Assembly: GCF_000723465.1 (NCBI RefSeq)
Contig: NZ_HF545617.1
Location: 62,001-126,000, forward strand
DNA length: 64,000 bases
Source of the DNA: Ruminococcus bicirculans (ex Wegman et al. 2014)
Lineage (GTDB): Bacteria > Bacillota > Clostridia > Oscillospirales > Ruminococcaceae
Direction of reading: 5' to 3'
The notes beneath the pieces are model-generated. The model had not been told where the DNA came from and searched no databases. It saw only the letters and a program-made list of their open reading frames with translations. Made by a program: the position numbers and the translations under genes. Shown here in pieces: positions 43,039-51,140 of the stretch; the first letter of the stretch is position 1, and the number at the start of each line of letters is the position of its first letter.

Positions 43039-45279
43039 ATGAGTATAAACAGCAATGAGGGCAATGATTTTTGCAACAGATATAATGAGGTGCTGAAAAG
43101 CGATAAGAAAAAAATGATCGCTGCGGCTGTAGCTTGCACTATCGTTATGGGAGCAGGCTTTGGCGGATATTTATACTACGGCGCTTATTATGCTTCGGGC
43201 TGGCACACCCATGACGGCTCGACTTATTATATTGTCAAGGAGACGGGCGAAAAGGCGCTTGGATATCAGATAATAGACAACACCTGCTATCTTTTTGACG
43301 ACAAGGGAAACGCTATGGCTGACGGCTGGCATAAGTATCGTGGGGACACTTACTATGTCAAGGACGGCGTTGTTCAGCGTGGAAAAATGAAAATAAAGGG
43401 AGAGGAATACTATTTCTCTGAGGAGTCTGGCATTTTCAGGACGGGCCTTTGCGAGATAAACGGCGGTGAATACTACTTTGACGATCACGGCTTCCCTGAC
43501 ACGGGTTTTGACAGCGACGGCGGTTATTACTATGACGAGAGTGGCAAGCGTGTGACAGGCTGGGCAAAGATAAACAATGTTCAGTATTATTTTCTAAAGA
43601 GCGGTGAGATGGCCAAGGGCTTTGTTGAGATAGAGGGCAAGATATACTATTTTGATGATGACGATGGTCACATGGCCACAGGCTGGCAGGACATTGACGG
43701 AAAGAAGTATTATTTTTCTGAGAGCGGTGCTGTTCACAAGGGCTGGATGGAGCTTGAAAAGAAGTATTATTATTCTGATGAAGCTACAGGGGCTTGCGCT
43801 CAGGGCTTTGCGGAGATAGACGGTGAGAGCTATTATTTCAATGATAGCTGTGAAATGGTCAAGGGCTGGATAACAATTGACAAGAACAGATATCATTTTG
43901 CTGATGACGGTAAAATGACTAAGGGCTGGTATGAAGAACCGCCTGAGAAGTATTATTTCAAGGGCGACGGCTCTGCAGGCAAGGGCTTTACCAAGATCAA
44001 GGACAAGTATTATTACTTTGATAAGAAAAATCGCCTCCTCTCCGGCTGGAACGAGATAGGCGAAAATGTTTATTACTTCGGCAGAGGCGGCGTTGTGGCT
44101 GACGGCTGGGAGGATATTGACGAAGATACTTACTATTTTGACAAAAAGACCCATGCAGCGGCAACAGGTTGGACGAATACGGATCAGTACACTGATGATG
44201 AGAAAAAGAAAATAAAAGAGTTCAAATCCAATGTTTCAAAGCTTGTGAAGTTTGAGAAGGACGATTACAAAAAGGACGAGAAGCCTGACGAAAAAGAGAC
44301 CCAAAAGCTTGAGGAGCTTGCAGACAAGTTCGGCGAAAAGACATTCAATGCTTATGACAGAAAGGTTTATGAAAAGTTCGGCGGGGCGGTGTTCTATCAG
44401 TATTATTTCTACTCTGATCACACTCTTTGCACTGGATTTCATAAAATAAACGGCTATTACTTCTACTTTGATGAGGAAACCGGCAAGAAGGCTACGGGCT
44501 GGAAGACCATTGACGGAAAGAGATATTATTTTGGTCTGACAGGTGCGGCGGCTGTTGGCGAATTTGAGGAGGACGGGGACAAGAAATACACCTTCTCAAA
44601 CGAGGGCGTGCTTGCAGACGGGATCGTTAAGATAGACGCTGAATGGAAGTTCAAGAAAGAGGACGGCTCTTGGGCTAAGTCGGAGTTTGTTACTTCAAAG
44701 GGAAAAATTTACTACATTGGTGAGGACGAGGCTGCACTTACAGGTTGGCACACTATTGAAGACAAGCTGTATCATTTTGACAATGACGGCAAGCTTTCAA
44801 AGGGGCTGTTCAGTGATGATTCAGGGCTTTACTACATTGACAAGAACGGCGCTCAGAAAGACAAGTGGGTAACAGCCGGTGACAAGACCTATTATTTTGA
44901 CGGCGATGGCAAGGCAGTTTCAGGCTGGAGAGAAATAGACGGAACGGAGTTTTATTTTGACAGCGATCATGTTTTGCAGAATGAATGGACGACTATTGAC
45001 GGAAAGAAATATTTCCTGCAGAATGGTGTTGCGTTGAGAGGTCCTGTGTACATTGACGACAAGTATTACAACTTCGGTGAGGACGGATATCTAAAGTCCG
45101 GCTGGGTAAGCTGGCGTGGGCAGAAGTTCTACAACAACAAGAACGGCACTGTTGTGACAGGTTGGAAGAAGATAGGCGGAAAGCGATATTATTTCAATGA
45201 TTATGGCATGATGCTCATAAACACTACTGTTGACGGATATAACATTGACAATGACGGAGTTGCGCATAAGGCAAAATAG
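43039..45279 (+). CDS. Membrane-anchored protein of cell-wall-binding repeats
   Basis: A 746-residue protein with one membrane segment at about residues 24-50 (KKKMIAAAVACTIVMGAG) and then almost only repeats of 19-21 residues of the form G-W-x-I-x-G-x-x-Y-Y-F-x2-x-G-x3-x-G, about 30 units, as in choline- or glucan-binding proteins of streptococci and clostridia. No catalytic domain is present. Residues about 377-453 break the pattern with a Lys/Glu/Asp-rich, coiled insertion. No sortase motif. The likely role is attachment to cell-wall or glucan polymers. ATG 43039 follows AGGAAGGA. Single gene between a promoter and a terminator. Confidence 0.9.
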   Translation: MSINSNEGNDFCNRYNEVLKSDKKKMIAAAVACTIVMGAGFGGYLYYGAYYASGWHTHDGSTYYIVKETGEKALGYQIIDNTCYLFDDKGNAMADGWHKYRGDTYYVKDGVVQRGKMKIKGEEYYFSEESGIFRTGLCEINGGEYYFDDHGFPDTGFDSDGGYYYDESGKRVTGWAKINNVQYYFLKSGEMAKGFVEIEGKIYYFDDDDGHMATGWQDIDGKKYYFSESGAVHKGWMELEKKYYYSDEATGACAQGFAEIDGESYYFNDSCEMVKGWITIDKNRYHFADDGKMTKGWYEEPPEKYYFKGDGSAGKGFTKIKDKYYYFDKKNRLLSGWNEIGENVYYFGRGGVVADGWEDIDEDTYYFDKKTHAAATGWTNTDQYTDDEKKKIKEFKSNVSKLVKFEKDDYKKDEKPDEKETQKLEELADKFGEKTFNAYDRKVYEKFGGAVFYQYYFYSDHTLCTGFHKINGYYFYFDEETGKKATGWKTIDGKRYYFGLTGAAAVGEFEEDGDKKYTFSNEGVLADGIVKIDAEWKFKKEDGSWAKSEFVTSKGKIYYIGEDEAALTGWHTIEDKLYHFDNDGKLSKGLFSDDSGLYYIDKNGAQKDKWVTAGDKTYYFDGDGKAVSGWREIDGTEFYFDSDHVLQNEWTTIDGKKYFLQNGVALRGPVYIDDKYYNFGEDGYLKSGWVSWRGQKFYNNKNGTVVTGWKKIGGKRYYFNDYGMMLINTTVDGYNIDNDGVAHKAK

Positions 45280-45284
45280 CAATA

Positions 45285-45320
45285 AAAAGGACTGCTGTGG
45301 TTTCAGACAGCAGTCCTTTT
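45285..45320 (+). terminator. Bidirectional terminator between the repeat gene and ispF
   Basis: AAAAGGACTGCTGT and ACAGCAGTCCTTTT form a 14-base perfect stem with an 8-base loop. Located between the stops of the two convergent genes. Confidence 0.9.
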
Positions 45321-45329
45321 GGTTTTGTA

Positions 45330-45803
45330 TCAATTTTTTTCAAGCAGGCAGACCGCTGTGGCGGATATGCCTAGTTCCTCGCCTGTGAAGCCTAGTTTTT
45401 CTTCGGTGGTGGCTTTAACTGATATCTGTGAAATATCGCAGCCGCAGGCTTCTGCTATACGCTCCCGCATGGAGGTGATATAGGTGGCAAGCTTCGGCTT
45501 CTGTGCGCAGATGGTGGAGTCTATATTGCCTATTTTCCAGCCTTTTTCGGTCATAACGCTTATGACTTTTTCCATGAGCTTCATACTGTCTGCACCCTCA
45601 TAGTCGGGGTCATTATCGGGGAAAAGCTTGCCGATATCTCCCAGTGCCAATGCACCAAGTATGGAATCCATTATGGCATGGGCAAGGACGTCTGCATCGG
45701 AATGTCCTAAAAGTCCTTTTTCATATGGTATATCCACGCCGCCGAGAATGAGCTTTCTGCCCTCGGTCAGTCTGTGGACGTCATAGCCGTGTCCTATACG
45801 CAT
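45330..45803 (-). CDS. ispF: 2-C-methyl-D-erythritol 2,4-cyclodiphosphate synthase IspF
   Basis: A 157-residue enzyme of the MEP pathway, usually a trimer with zinc at the interface. The ligands DVH at residues 8-10 and His in [11 protein letters not shown] near 42 are seen, as are GDIGKLFPD and the C-terminal [14 protein letters not shown]. It releases CMP and forms the cyclic diphosphate. ATG 45803 has AGGAGGA with a 7-base gap. Monocistronic at its end, with the terminator above. Confidence 0.97.
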   Translation of the reverse strand: MRIGHGYDVHRLTEGRKLILGGVDIPYEKGLLGHSDADVLAHAIMDSILGALALGDIGKLFPDNDPDYEGADSMKLMEKVISVMTEKGWKIGNIDSTICAQKPKLATYITSMRERIAEACGCDISQISVKATTEEKLGFTGEELGISATAVCLLEKN

Positions 45804-45834
45804 TTTTGTTCCTCCTGTCCTAAAAATCGTACTG

Positions 45835-46947
45835 TTATATTTCCTCGTAGTTACCTAAAAATTTGAAATATGAAAGCTCTGAATTAAGCTCGCTCATGAG
45901 CTTTGCCACGTCAGGAGAGGTTATTGCTCCCTCAAAATCAAGATAGAAAACAACGTCAAAATCGGTGTTTGCGATAGGGCGGCTCTCTATCATGGAAAGG
46001 TTAAGACCTGCCACGGAGAATTTGGTGAGAAGTCTGTAAAGTGCAGATGAGGTATGTGGCAGTGCCAAGGACACTGACACGATGTCAGCATTTTCCGAGC
46101 AGAGAGTCTCCTTTGAAATGAGAATAAATTTTGTGTAATTCTCGGCGGCGTTGGCTATATTATGCCTGAGTATCTCAAGATCGTTCTGCTGTGCGCAGGC
46201 TTCTGAGCAGATAGCCGCATACGGTTCATTGCTTTCTTTTATGTAGCACGCCGCAAGGGCAGTATTTGCGTATTTATGGCTTTTAAGTCCGTTCTGAGAA
46301 AGAAACTCAGAACACTGGCTGAGCGCCTGCTCGTGGGAATAGACTATTTTGATATCCTCAAAGCGTGTGCCTTTTTTTACGGCAAGGCAGTGGGAGATCT
46401 TTACCTTAGTTGCTGCGCATATCTTGAAGTCATGCTTTTTCATAAGCTCGTAGGTCTGACCAACTGAGCCTGCGGTGGAATTTGCTATGGGAAGTATGCC
46501 GAAATCCGCTGAGCCGTTTTCAACTGATGAAAAAACGTCCTCAAAATCTTCAAAGAACATTGGCTCAAAGTCGCTGAATATCTGCTTGCAGGCTATATGT
46601 GAATATGAGCCCACTGTACCTGGGACGGCGACGGTCTTATGACCTGTTAAGTCTAACTTTTTGTACCCTATCTTATCTGAGTCTGCAAAAAACTCCTGAT
46701 ACTGACGGCACTTTGAAATATCCATGATGTTTTGGAAGAACACTCTTGACGCACTTTCCAAGCCCTTTGGTGAGCTTTCTGTTACATGGTCAAGTATCTC
46801 GTTTTCACGCTTGCTCTGAAAAACAGGCATATTGTTTGCTATCTTATACTCAGCCACCTTGAAGCTTATCTGCATACGCTTATTGAAAAGCTCCTGAAGC
46901 TGGCTGTCTATATCGTTTATTTCATTTCTTAATTCCTGAAGATCCAT
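45835..46947 (-). CDS. pheA: Bifunctional chorismate mutase/prephenate dehydratase
   Basis: A 370-residue fusion making phenylpyruvate. The N-terminal 85 residues are a chorismate mutase of the AroQ type ([26 protein letters not shown]), residues about 105-285 the prephenate dehydratase ([29 protein letters not shown], with conserved TxxF-like stretch), and 290-370 an ACT domain ([21 protein letters not shown]) for feedback by phenylalanine. ATG 46947 follows AAGGAGCG; the longer frame to 47007 overlaps the GNAT gene and is rejected. Confidence 0.95.
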   Translation of the reverse strand: MDLQELRNEINDIDSQLQELFNKRMQISFKVAEYKIANNMPVFQSKRENEILDHVTESSPKGLESASRVFFQNIMDISKCRQYQEFFADSDKIGYKKLDLTGHKTVAVPGTVGSYSHIACKQIFSDFEPMFFEDFEDVFSSVENGSADFGILPIANSTAGSVGQTYELMKKHDFKICAATKVKISHCLAVKKGTRFEDIKIVYSHEQALSQCSEFLSQNGLKSHKYANTALAACYIKESNEPYAAICSEACAQQNDLEILRHNIANAAENYTKFILISKETLCSENADIVSVSLALPHTSSALYRLLTKFSVAGLNLSMIESRPIANTDFDVVFYLDFEGAITSPDVAKLMSELNSELSYFKFLGNYEEI

Positions 46948-46999
46948 TTTTACGCTCCTTAACAGACAGAATGACATTATTTTATCATATTTTCTGCCT

Positions 47000-47587
47000 T
47001 TATTCAAGAACTATTTTGTTAATTAAGGCTTTATCGAGTTTGGAAAATGGGATAACGGGCAGAGGGGTGATATCGGTCTGGGTGAGTATTTTTTCGAGCC
47101 AAACCATATGATAGCACTTGTTGAACTTAAAGGCACATCTATGGAACGTACCTATTATAGTATAGCCCATTTTTTCATGGAACCTTACGCTGTCAAAGGT
47201 GAGATACTCGTCTTCTTTTTCGGGATAGGCGACGCAGGCATAGAGGTTTGTTATATGCTGTGCCGCAAGGAGCTTTTCAAGGGCGGAGTAGAGTTTTGCA
47301 CCTATGCCTTTGCGGTGAAGCCCTTTATTTACATAAACTGTGACTTCGACCGACCAATCATAGGCGGCTCTGTTTTTGAAAACGCCTGCATAGGCATAGC
47401 CTGCTATTTTGCCGTTTTCTACTGCGGCTATGTAGGGATAATTTGCGGATATGCGGCGGATACGCTCTGCGAACTCTTCAACGGAGGGGACGTCATACTC
47501 GAATGTTATGGCGGTGTCTTCAACGTAGGGACGGTATATTTCAAGAAGCTCGTGAGCGTCTCTCTCGGTAACTGTTCTTATTATCAT
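47000..47587 (-). CDS. GNAT-family N-acetyltransferase (phosphinothricin acetyltransferase-like)
   Basis: A 195-residue acetyltransferase. RTVTERDAHELLEIYRPYVEDTAITFE matches the N terminus of the phosphinothricin/methionine sulfoximine acetyltransferase group, and the acetyl-CoA loop is VNKGLHRKGIGAKLY (residues about 88-102). CVAYPEKEDEYL and FHEKMGY complete the fold. The real substrate is likely a small amine or amino acid. ATG 47587; gap of 10 bases to the EamA gene upstream, so probably co-transcribed. Confidence 0.85.
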   Translation of the reverse strand: MIIRTVTERDAHELLEIYRPYVEDTAITFEYDVPSVEEFAERIRRISANYPYIAAVENGKIAGYAYAGVFKNRAAYDWSVEVTVYVNKGLHRKGIGAKLYSALEKLLAAQHITNLYACVAYPEKEDEYLTFDSVRFHEKMGYTIIGTFHRCAFKFNKCYHMVWLEKILTQTDITPLPVIPFSKLDKALINKIVLE

Positions 47588-47597
47588 GGCGTTCTCC

Positions 47598-48011
47598 TTA
47601 TAGTACCATTAATACTGTGCCTGCAGTGATAAGCACCGCACCTATGGCTGATTTTACTGTGAAGTCCTCGTGGAGAAATATCACTGCAAGGATAAGGGTG
47701 ATGACAACGCTGAGCTTGTCTATGGGGGCGACCTTTGAAACGCTGCCCATTTGGATAGCCTTATAATAGCATAGCCACGAAGCACCTGTTGCAAGTCCTG
47801 AAAGGATAAGGAATACCCAGCTTTTTCTGCCTATAGAGCCTATGCCGCTTTGTGTGTGGGTGATGAACACCATGAGCCATGCCATAGCAAGCACAACGCA
47901 GGTACGCAGTGCGGTGGCAAGATTTGAGTTTACTCCTTCAATGCCGACCTTTGCAAGGACAGAGGTGAGCGCTGCGAAAACAGCGGAGAGAAGCGCAAAC
48001 ACGAACCACAT
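47598..48011 (-). CDS. EamA/DMT-type half-size transporter
   Basis: A 137-residue membrane protein with about five membrane segments, equal to one EamA domain (WFVFALLSAVFAALTSVLAKVGI, ATALRTCVVLAMAW, GLATGASWLCYYKAIQMG, FLHEDFTVKSAIGAVLITAGTVL). Such single-domain proteins dimerise to move amino acids or other metabolites. I start at ATG 48011, because the deduced transcription start (about 48046) excludes the longer frame to 48047. Substrate unknown. Confidence 0.8.
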   Translation of the reverse strand: MWFVFALLSAVFAALTSVLAKVGIEGVNSNLATALRTCVVLAMAWLMVFITHTQSGIGSIGRKSWVFLILSGLATGASWLCYYKAIQMGSVSKVAPIDKLSVVITLILAVIFLHEDFTVKSAIGAVLITAGTVLMVL

Positions 48012-48052
48012 AATACCACTTTCTTTCGTGAAAAATTGTTTGCTCATGCCTT

Positions 48053-48081
48053 ATTATAGCACCTAAAGGTACTTTTTGCAA
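48053..48081 (-). promoter_or_regulatory. Promoter of the EamA-GNAT genes
   Basis: On the minus strand TTGCAA (48081-48076), 17 bases, TATAAT (48058-48053). Confidence 0.7.
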
Positions 48082-48088
48082 TAGAATG

Positions 48089-48126
48089 AGCGGCAGGACG
48101 TGATATTTTACATCAGACCTGCCACT
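48089..48126 (-). terminator. Terminator after the cysteine-desulfurase-like gene
   Basis: On the minus strand AGTGGCAGG pairs with CCTGCCGCT (one U-G) around a 20-base loop, 6 bases after the stop. The T run is poor. Confidence 0.5.
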
Positions 48127-48131
48127 TATGC

Positions 48132-49286
48132 TTAGTTATTTGCGGCAAATATTTTTATTGTTCGTGAAAGTGCTGTTACCTGCTGAGGGGTACTGAATGC
48201 AGAGGGTGAGAAACGCACTGTGCCTTGCTCTATTGTGCCGAGGGTGGTATGGGTGACGGCGGCACACTGAAGTCCTCCACGGAGGGCGAAGCCTTTTTCG
48301 CTGAGATAGGAGGCGATCTCAGCGGAAGGGATATCACCGATGTTAAATGAAAGTATGGGGACTTTCTTTTGGTCTGCTTCATAGAACTTTATTTTATCTA
48401 TGTCTGAAAGCTGTTCGTAGAGCTGTCTGCAGAGTTTTTCTTCGTGGGCTTTTATTACGGCAGGGGTCTTTTGACGTACGAATTTTAGTCCCTCGCCAAG
48501 ACCGATTATGCCCACTGTGTTAATGGTGCCGCTTTCAAGCTTTTCGGGGAGGAAAGGAGTCTGTTCAAGCAGGGCGGAGGTCGCACCTGTGCCACCCTCG
48601 ATTATGGTAGACAAAGAATATTCGCCGTCTGAGATAAGAAGCCCTGTGCCTGTTGGTCCGTAGAGGGCTTTGTGACCTGCGGTGCAGAGAAAGTTGAAGC
48701 CGTCTGAGAGAGAAAGCTCCAAAAGCCCGCAGGCTTGTGCGCCGTCGGCTATAAAGCATATGCCGTGGGCTTTGCAGAGGGCGGCTAATTCACGGTACGG
48801 CATGAGCCTGCCTGTGACGTTTGAAGCCACTGTACAGCAGATACACTTAGTTTCGGGGGTTATAAGGCGGCGGAAGTTTTCTACTGTTTCGCTGTCTGTT
48901 TCCCCTGTTCGGGCAATAGAATATTTCACGCCTCTTGTTTTTGAAAGGGCATAGACGGGTCTTGCTACTGCGTTATGCTCGTGGTCTGAGATTATCATAT
49001 GACCACCGTACTGCATGACACCTTTTATCGCCATGTTAAGGGCATGGGTACAGTTGGCGGTGAAAGCCACGTTCTCGGTCTGTGCTCCAAACATTTCTGC
49101 CGCCTGCTGTCTGACGGTGAATATCTTTTCAGACACTCGCATGGAAAGCTTATGACCGCTTCTGCCCGGGTTGCCGCCATAGCGTTCTACTGCCTGAGCG
49201 ACGGCTTTTGCTACGGCAGGGGGCTTGGGGTAGGTGGTGGCGGAGTTATCAAAGTTTATTATGCTTCGGGTGTTTATTTTTCTCAC
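48132..49286 (-). CDS. Cysteine-desulfurase-like class V aminotransferase
   Basis: A 384-residue PLP enzyme of the NifS/SufS/CsdA group. NFDNSATTYPKPPAV is the N-terminal mark, the PLP lysine lies in CTAGHKALYGPTGTGLL, and LRGGLQCAAVTHTTLGT holds the cysteine at the place of the persulfide-forming residue. The start is a GTG overlapping the stop of the DUF3343 gene by 4 bases, so translation is coupled. Together they suggest persulfide or selenide transfer from the desulfurase to a small carrier. It is not in a suf or isc cluster. Confidence 0.88.
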   Translation of the reverse strand: MRKINTRSIINFDNSATTYPKPPAVAKAVAQAVERYGGNPGRSGHKLSMRVSEKIFTVRQQAAEMFGAQTENVAFTANCTHALNMAIKGVMQYGGHMIISDHEHNAVARPVYALSKTRGVKYSIARTGETDSETVENFRRLITPETKCICCTVASNVTGRLMPYRELAALCKAHGICFIADGAQACGLLELSLSDGFNFLCTAGHKALYGPTGTGLLISDGEYSLSTIIEGGTGATSALLEQTPFLPEKLESGTINTVGIIGLGEGLKFVRQKTPAVIKAHEEKLCRQLYEQLSDIDKIKFYEADQKKVPILSFNIGDIPSAEIASYLSEKGFALRGGLQCAAVTHTTLGTIEQGTVRFSPSAFSTPQQVTALSRTIKIFAANN

Positions 49287-49507
49287 CTCTTTTGCTCGAA
49301 TATCACGTTTCTGAATGGTATGCGCTCTTTTTCAAGTATGGCGGTTATTTCTTCCGGGGGTGCGGTGACGGCTATGGAGTAGCCGCAGCCTGTGCCAAGG
49401 TCTTTCGGGGTGCGCTGTATTTCGCAGTAGTATTTTAAACTGTTCAGCAAGTTTTTTGCTTTCATTGCATAGGTTATGGAAGTCATGGCTATAAGACTCT
49501 TTTTCAT
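49283..49507 (-). CDS. DUF3343 putative Se/S carrier protein
   Basis: A 74-residue protein of the DUF3343 type (MKKSLIAMTSITYAMKAKNLL, GTGCGYSIAV, ILEKERIPFRNV). The cysteine in TGCGYS is the candidate carrier residue; the family is described as putative selenium/sulfur carrier. ATG 49507 follows AAGGAG. It is coupled to the desulfurase-like gene downstream by a GTGA overlap. Role inferred from pairing. Confidence 0.85.
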   Translation of the reverse strand: MKKSLIAMTSITYAMKAKNLLNSLKYYCEIQRTPKDLGTGCGYSIAVTAPPEEITAILEKERIPFRNVIFEQKR

Positions 49508-49698
49508 TTTTGTTGCTCCTTTATGCTGTACTTGTCCGTATACGCTTTTACGAATACACTTCAGTATATGCCGTTCGCTGTTTGAGGGTGAACGTTGAAA
49601 GTTTTGTGAAAGGTAGGTGAAATTTGATAAAAGTTAATAGTCAGTTTAAATTTCGGGTGTACTATTTATAATATAAAAAAGAAAAGAGGTAAAAGCTT

Positions 49699-50103
49699 AT
49701 GAACGGATTTATGTATAAGGTAGCGAGATTTTTTCAGGGCAGATATGGTATAGACAAGCTTTTTTACGGCATTTGCGGTGTGGCTGTGGTGCTTAGTGCG
49801 GCGAATTTGTTTGTAAGGTCGCTTATTTTACAGCTTATGGTATACGCTGTGCTGGTGCTGGCGGTAGTGAGGGCGATGTCGAGAAACTGCCAGAAGCGAT
49901 ACGAGGAAAACATGAAGTTTGAGAGGGCTTTCGGGGGAATCGGCAGAAAATTTTCATTCTGGAAGAGAAAGTTCGCTGACAGAAAGACTCATGTTTATAT
50001 AAAGTGCGGTGTATGCAAAAAGATGTTAAGGCTTCCAAAGGTAAAGGGTGAACATACTGTGAAATGCCCTAACTGTGCAAATAAGTTCAAGGTGAAGATC
50101 TGA
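49699..50103 (+). CDS. Membrane protein with C-terminal zinc ribbon
   Basis: A 134-residue protein. Two membrane segments at about residues 22-62, a basic stretch, then a zinc ribbon at 101-130 (CGVCKKMLRLPKVKGEHTVKCPNC). The order is opposite to the pair in the pur operon: ribbon at the C terminus. ATG 49699 has AGAGGT with an 8-base gap. Unknown function. The 190 bases before it carry only a weak promoter (TATAAT at 49667). Confidence 0.78.
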   Translation: MNGFMYKVARFFQGRYGIDKLFYGICGVAVVLSAANLFVRSLILQLMVYAVLVLAVVRAMSRNCQKRYEENMKFERAFGGIGRKFSFWKRKFADRKTHVYIKCGVCKKMLRLPKVKGEHTVKCPNCANKFKVKI

Positions 50104-50155
50104 CCTGTTGCGGAATTTGCGGAAATGTGCTATACTATATAATATAGTATGATAC

Positions 50156-50210
50156 TGTAGGGGTGCAAGGACAATGGAAATGGGCTGTCTAGGACGCCAG
50201 CCCCTACGGG
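50156..50210. repeat. TGTAGGGG repeat cluster, with inverted type B
   Basis: TGTAGGGG at 50156-50163 and, 18 bases on, an inverted type B copy (50182-50210, ending CCAGCCCCTACGGG). The ends form an imperfect inverted repeat, so the whole may fold into one hairpin just before queH. Confidence 0.65.
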
Positions 50211-50253
50211 AGTGTGTCAGGTACGATTTTTTTGCGAAAAGGGAGCGGCAGGA

Positions 50254-50901
50254 ATGCAGAAAGTAAATTATCAGAAAAAGCTGGAGGGCATTATAAAAAA
50301 ACACGAGGAAAAGGGCGAAGTGCCGACTTTGCTTTTGCATAGCTGTTGTGCGCCGTGTTCTTCTTATGTGCTTGAATATCTGTCGCAGTATTTTAAGATA
50401 ACTGTGTTTTACTACAATCCGAACATTTATCCCCGTGAGGAGTACGATAAGCGTGTGGCGGAGCTTCAAAGGCTCATAGCACAAATGCCTATGAAAAATC
50501 CTGTTACGTTCGTGGAGCGTGGGTATGACGAGGGTGAGTTTTTTCAGGCTGTTAAGGGCTTTGAGAATATACCTGAGGGTGGGGAAAGATGCTTTCGATG
50601 TTACAGGCTCAGGCTTGAACGGACGGCTCAGCTTGCCAAGGAGCTTGGTGTGGATTATTTTACCACAACGCTGTCTATTTCACCATACAAGAATGCTCAG
50701 AAGCTCAACGAGATATCGGAGAAGCTTGGGGAGATATATGATGTAAAGGCACTTCCTGCGGATTTCAAGAAGCGTGAGGGCTACAAGCGTTCCATTCAGC
50801 TTTCATCAGAATACGGGCTTTACAGGCAGGATTACTGCGGCTGTATCTTCTCAAAAAGAGAGCGTGAAAGGCTGAATACGATTACAACAAAATCTGAATA
50901 A
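50254..50901 (+). CDS. queH: Epoxyqueuosine reductase QueH
   Basis: A 215-residue protein of the QueH (DUF208) family, which reduces epoxyqueuosine to queuosine in tRNA without cobalamin. Cysteine motifs that hold the iron-sulfur cluster are LLHSCCAPCSSYVLEYL near residues 27-40, ERCFRCYRLRLE near 112 and DYCGCIFSKRE near 200. ATG 50254 has GGGAGCGGCAGGA upstream. It replaces QueG in many anaerobes. No other que genes are in the window. Confidence 0.9.
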   Translation: MQKVNYQKKLEGIIKKHEEKGEVPTLLLHSCCAPCSSYVLEYLSQYFKITVFYYNPNIYPREEYDKRVAELQRLIAQMPMKNPVTFVERGYDEGEFFQAVKGFENIPEGGERCFRCYRLRLERTAQLAKELGVDYFTTTLSISPYKNAQKLNEISEKLGEIYDVKALPADFKKREGYKRSIQLSSEYGLYRQDYCGCIFSKRERERLNTITTKSE

Positions 50902-51034
50902 ATATAAAAATATTAACGTTATATAGAATGCTTGTACATGATTTGATAATATATTTGGCTGTATGTAGCAAAAATAATATGCAAATTTGTGAAAAGTGGC
51001 TAAAGATTTGTGGTTAATTTGTGAAAAACGTTTA

Positions 51035-51063
51035 TTGAAATACTTGTAAATGTGTGTTACAAT
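51035..51063 (+). promoter_or_regulatory. Promoter of the NPSTG surface protein gene
   Basis: TTGAAA (51035-51040), 17 bases, TACAAT (51058-51063). The leader of about 70 bases holds a small hairpin (TTGAG/CTCAA near 51082-51099) that could stabilise the mRNA. The preceding 130 bases from 50902 are A/T-rich without a gene. Confidence 0.7.
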
Positions 51064-51140
51064 ATAGGCAAGATGTATGTTGAGGAGATATCGCTCAATA
51101 TGTATCTAAAAAATTATTAACAAAAATGGAGGAAAAACAA

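Noticed and set aside
43594-44154. 186-residue hydrophobic ORF antisense to the repeat protein
   Set aside because: Repetitive only because the sense gene is repetitive; no start signal.
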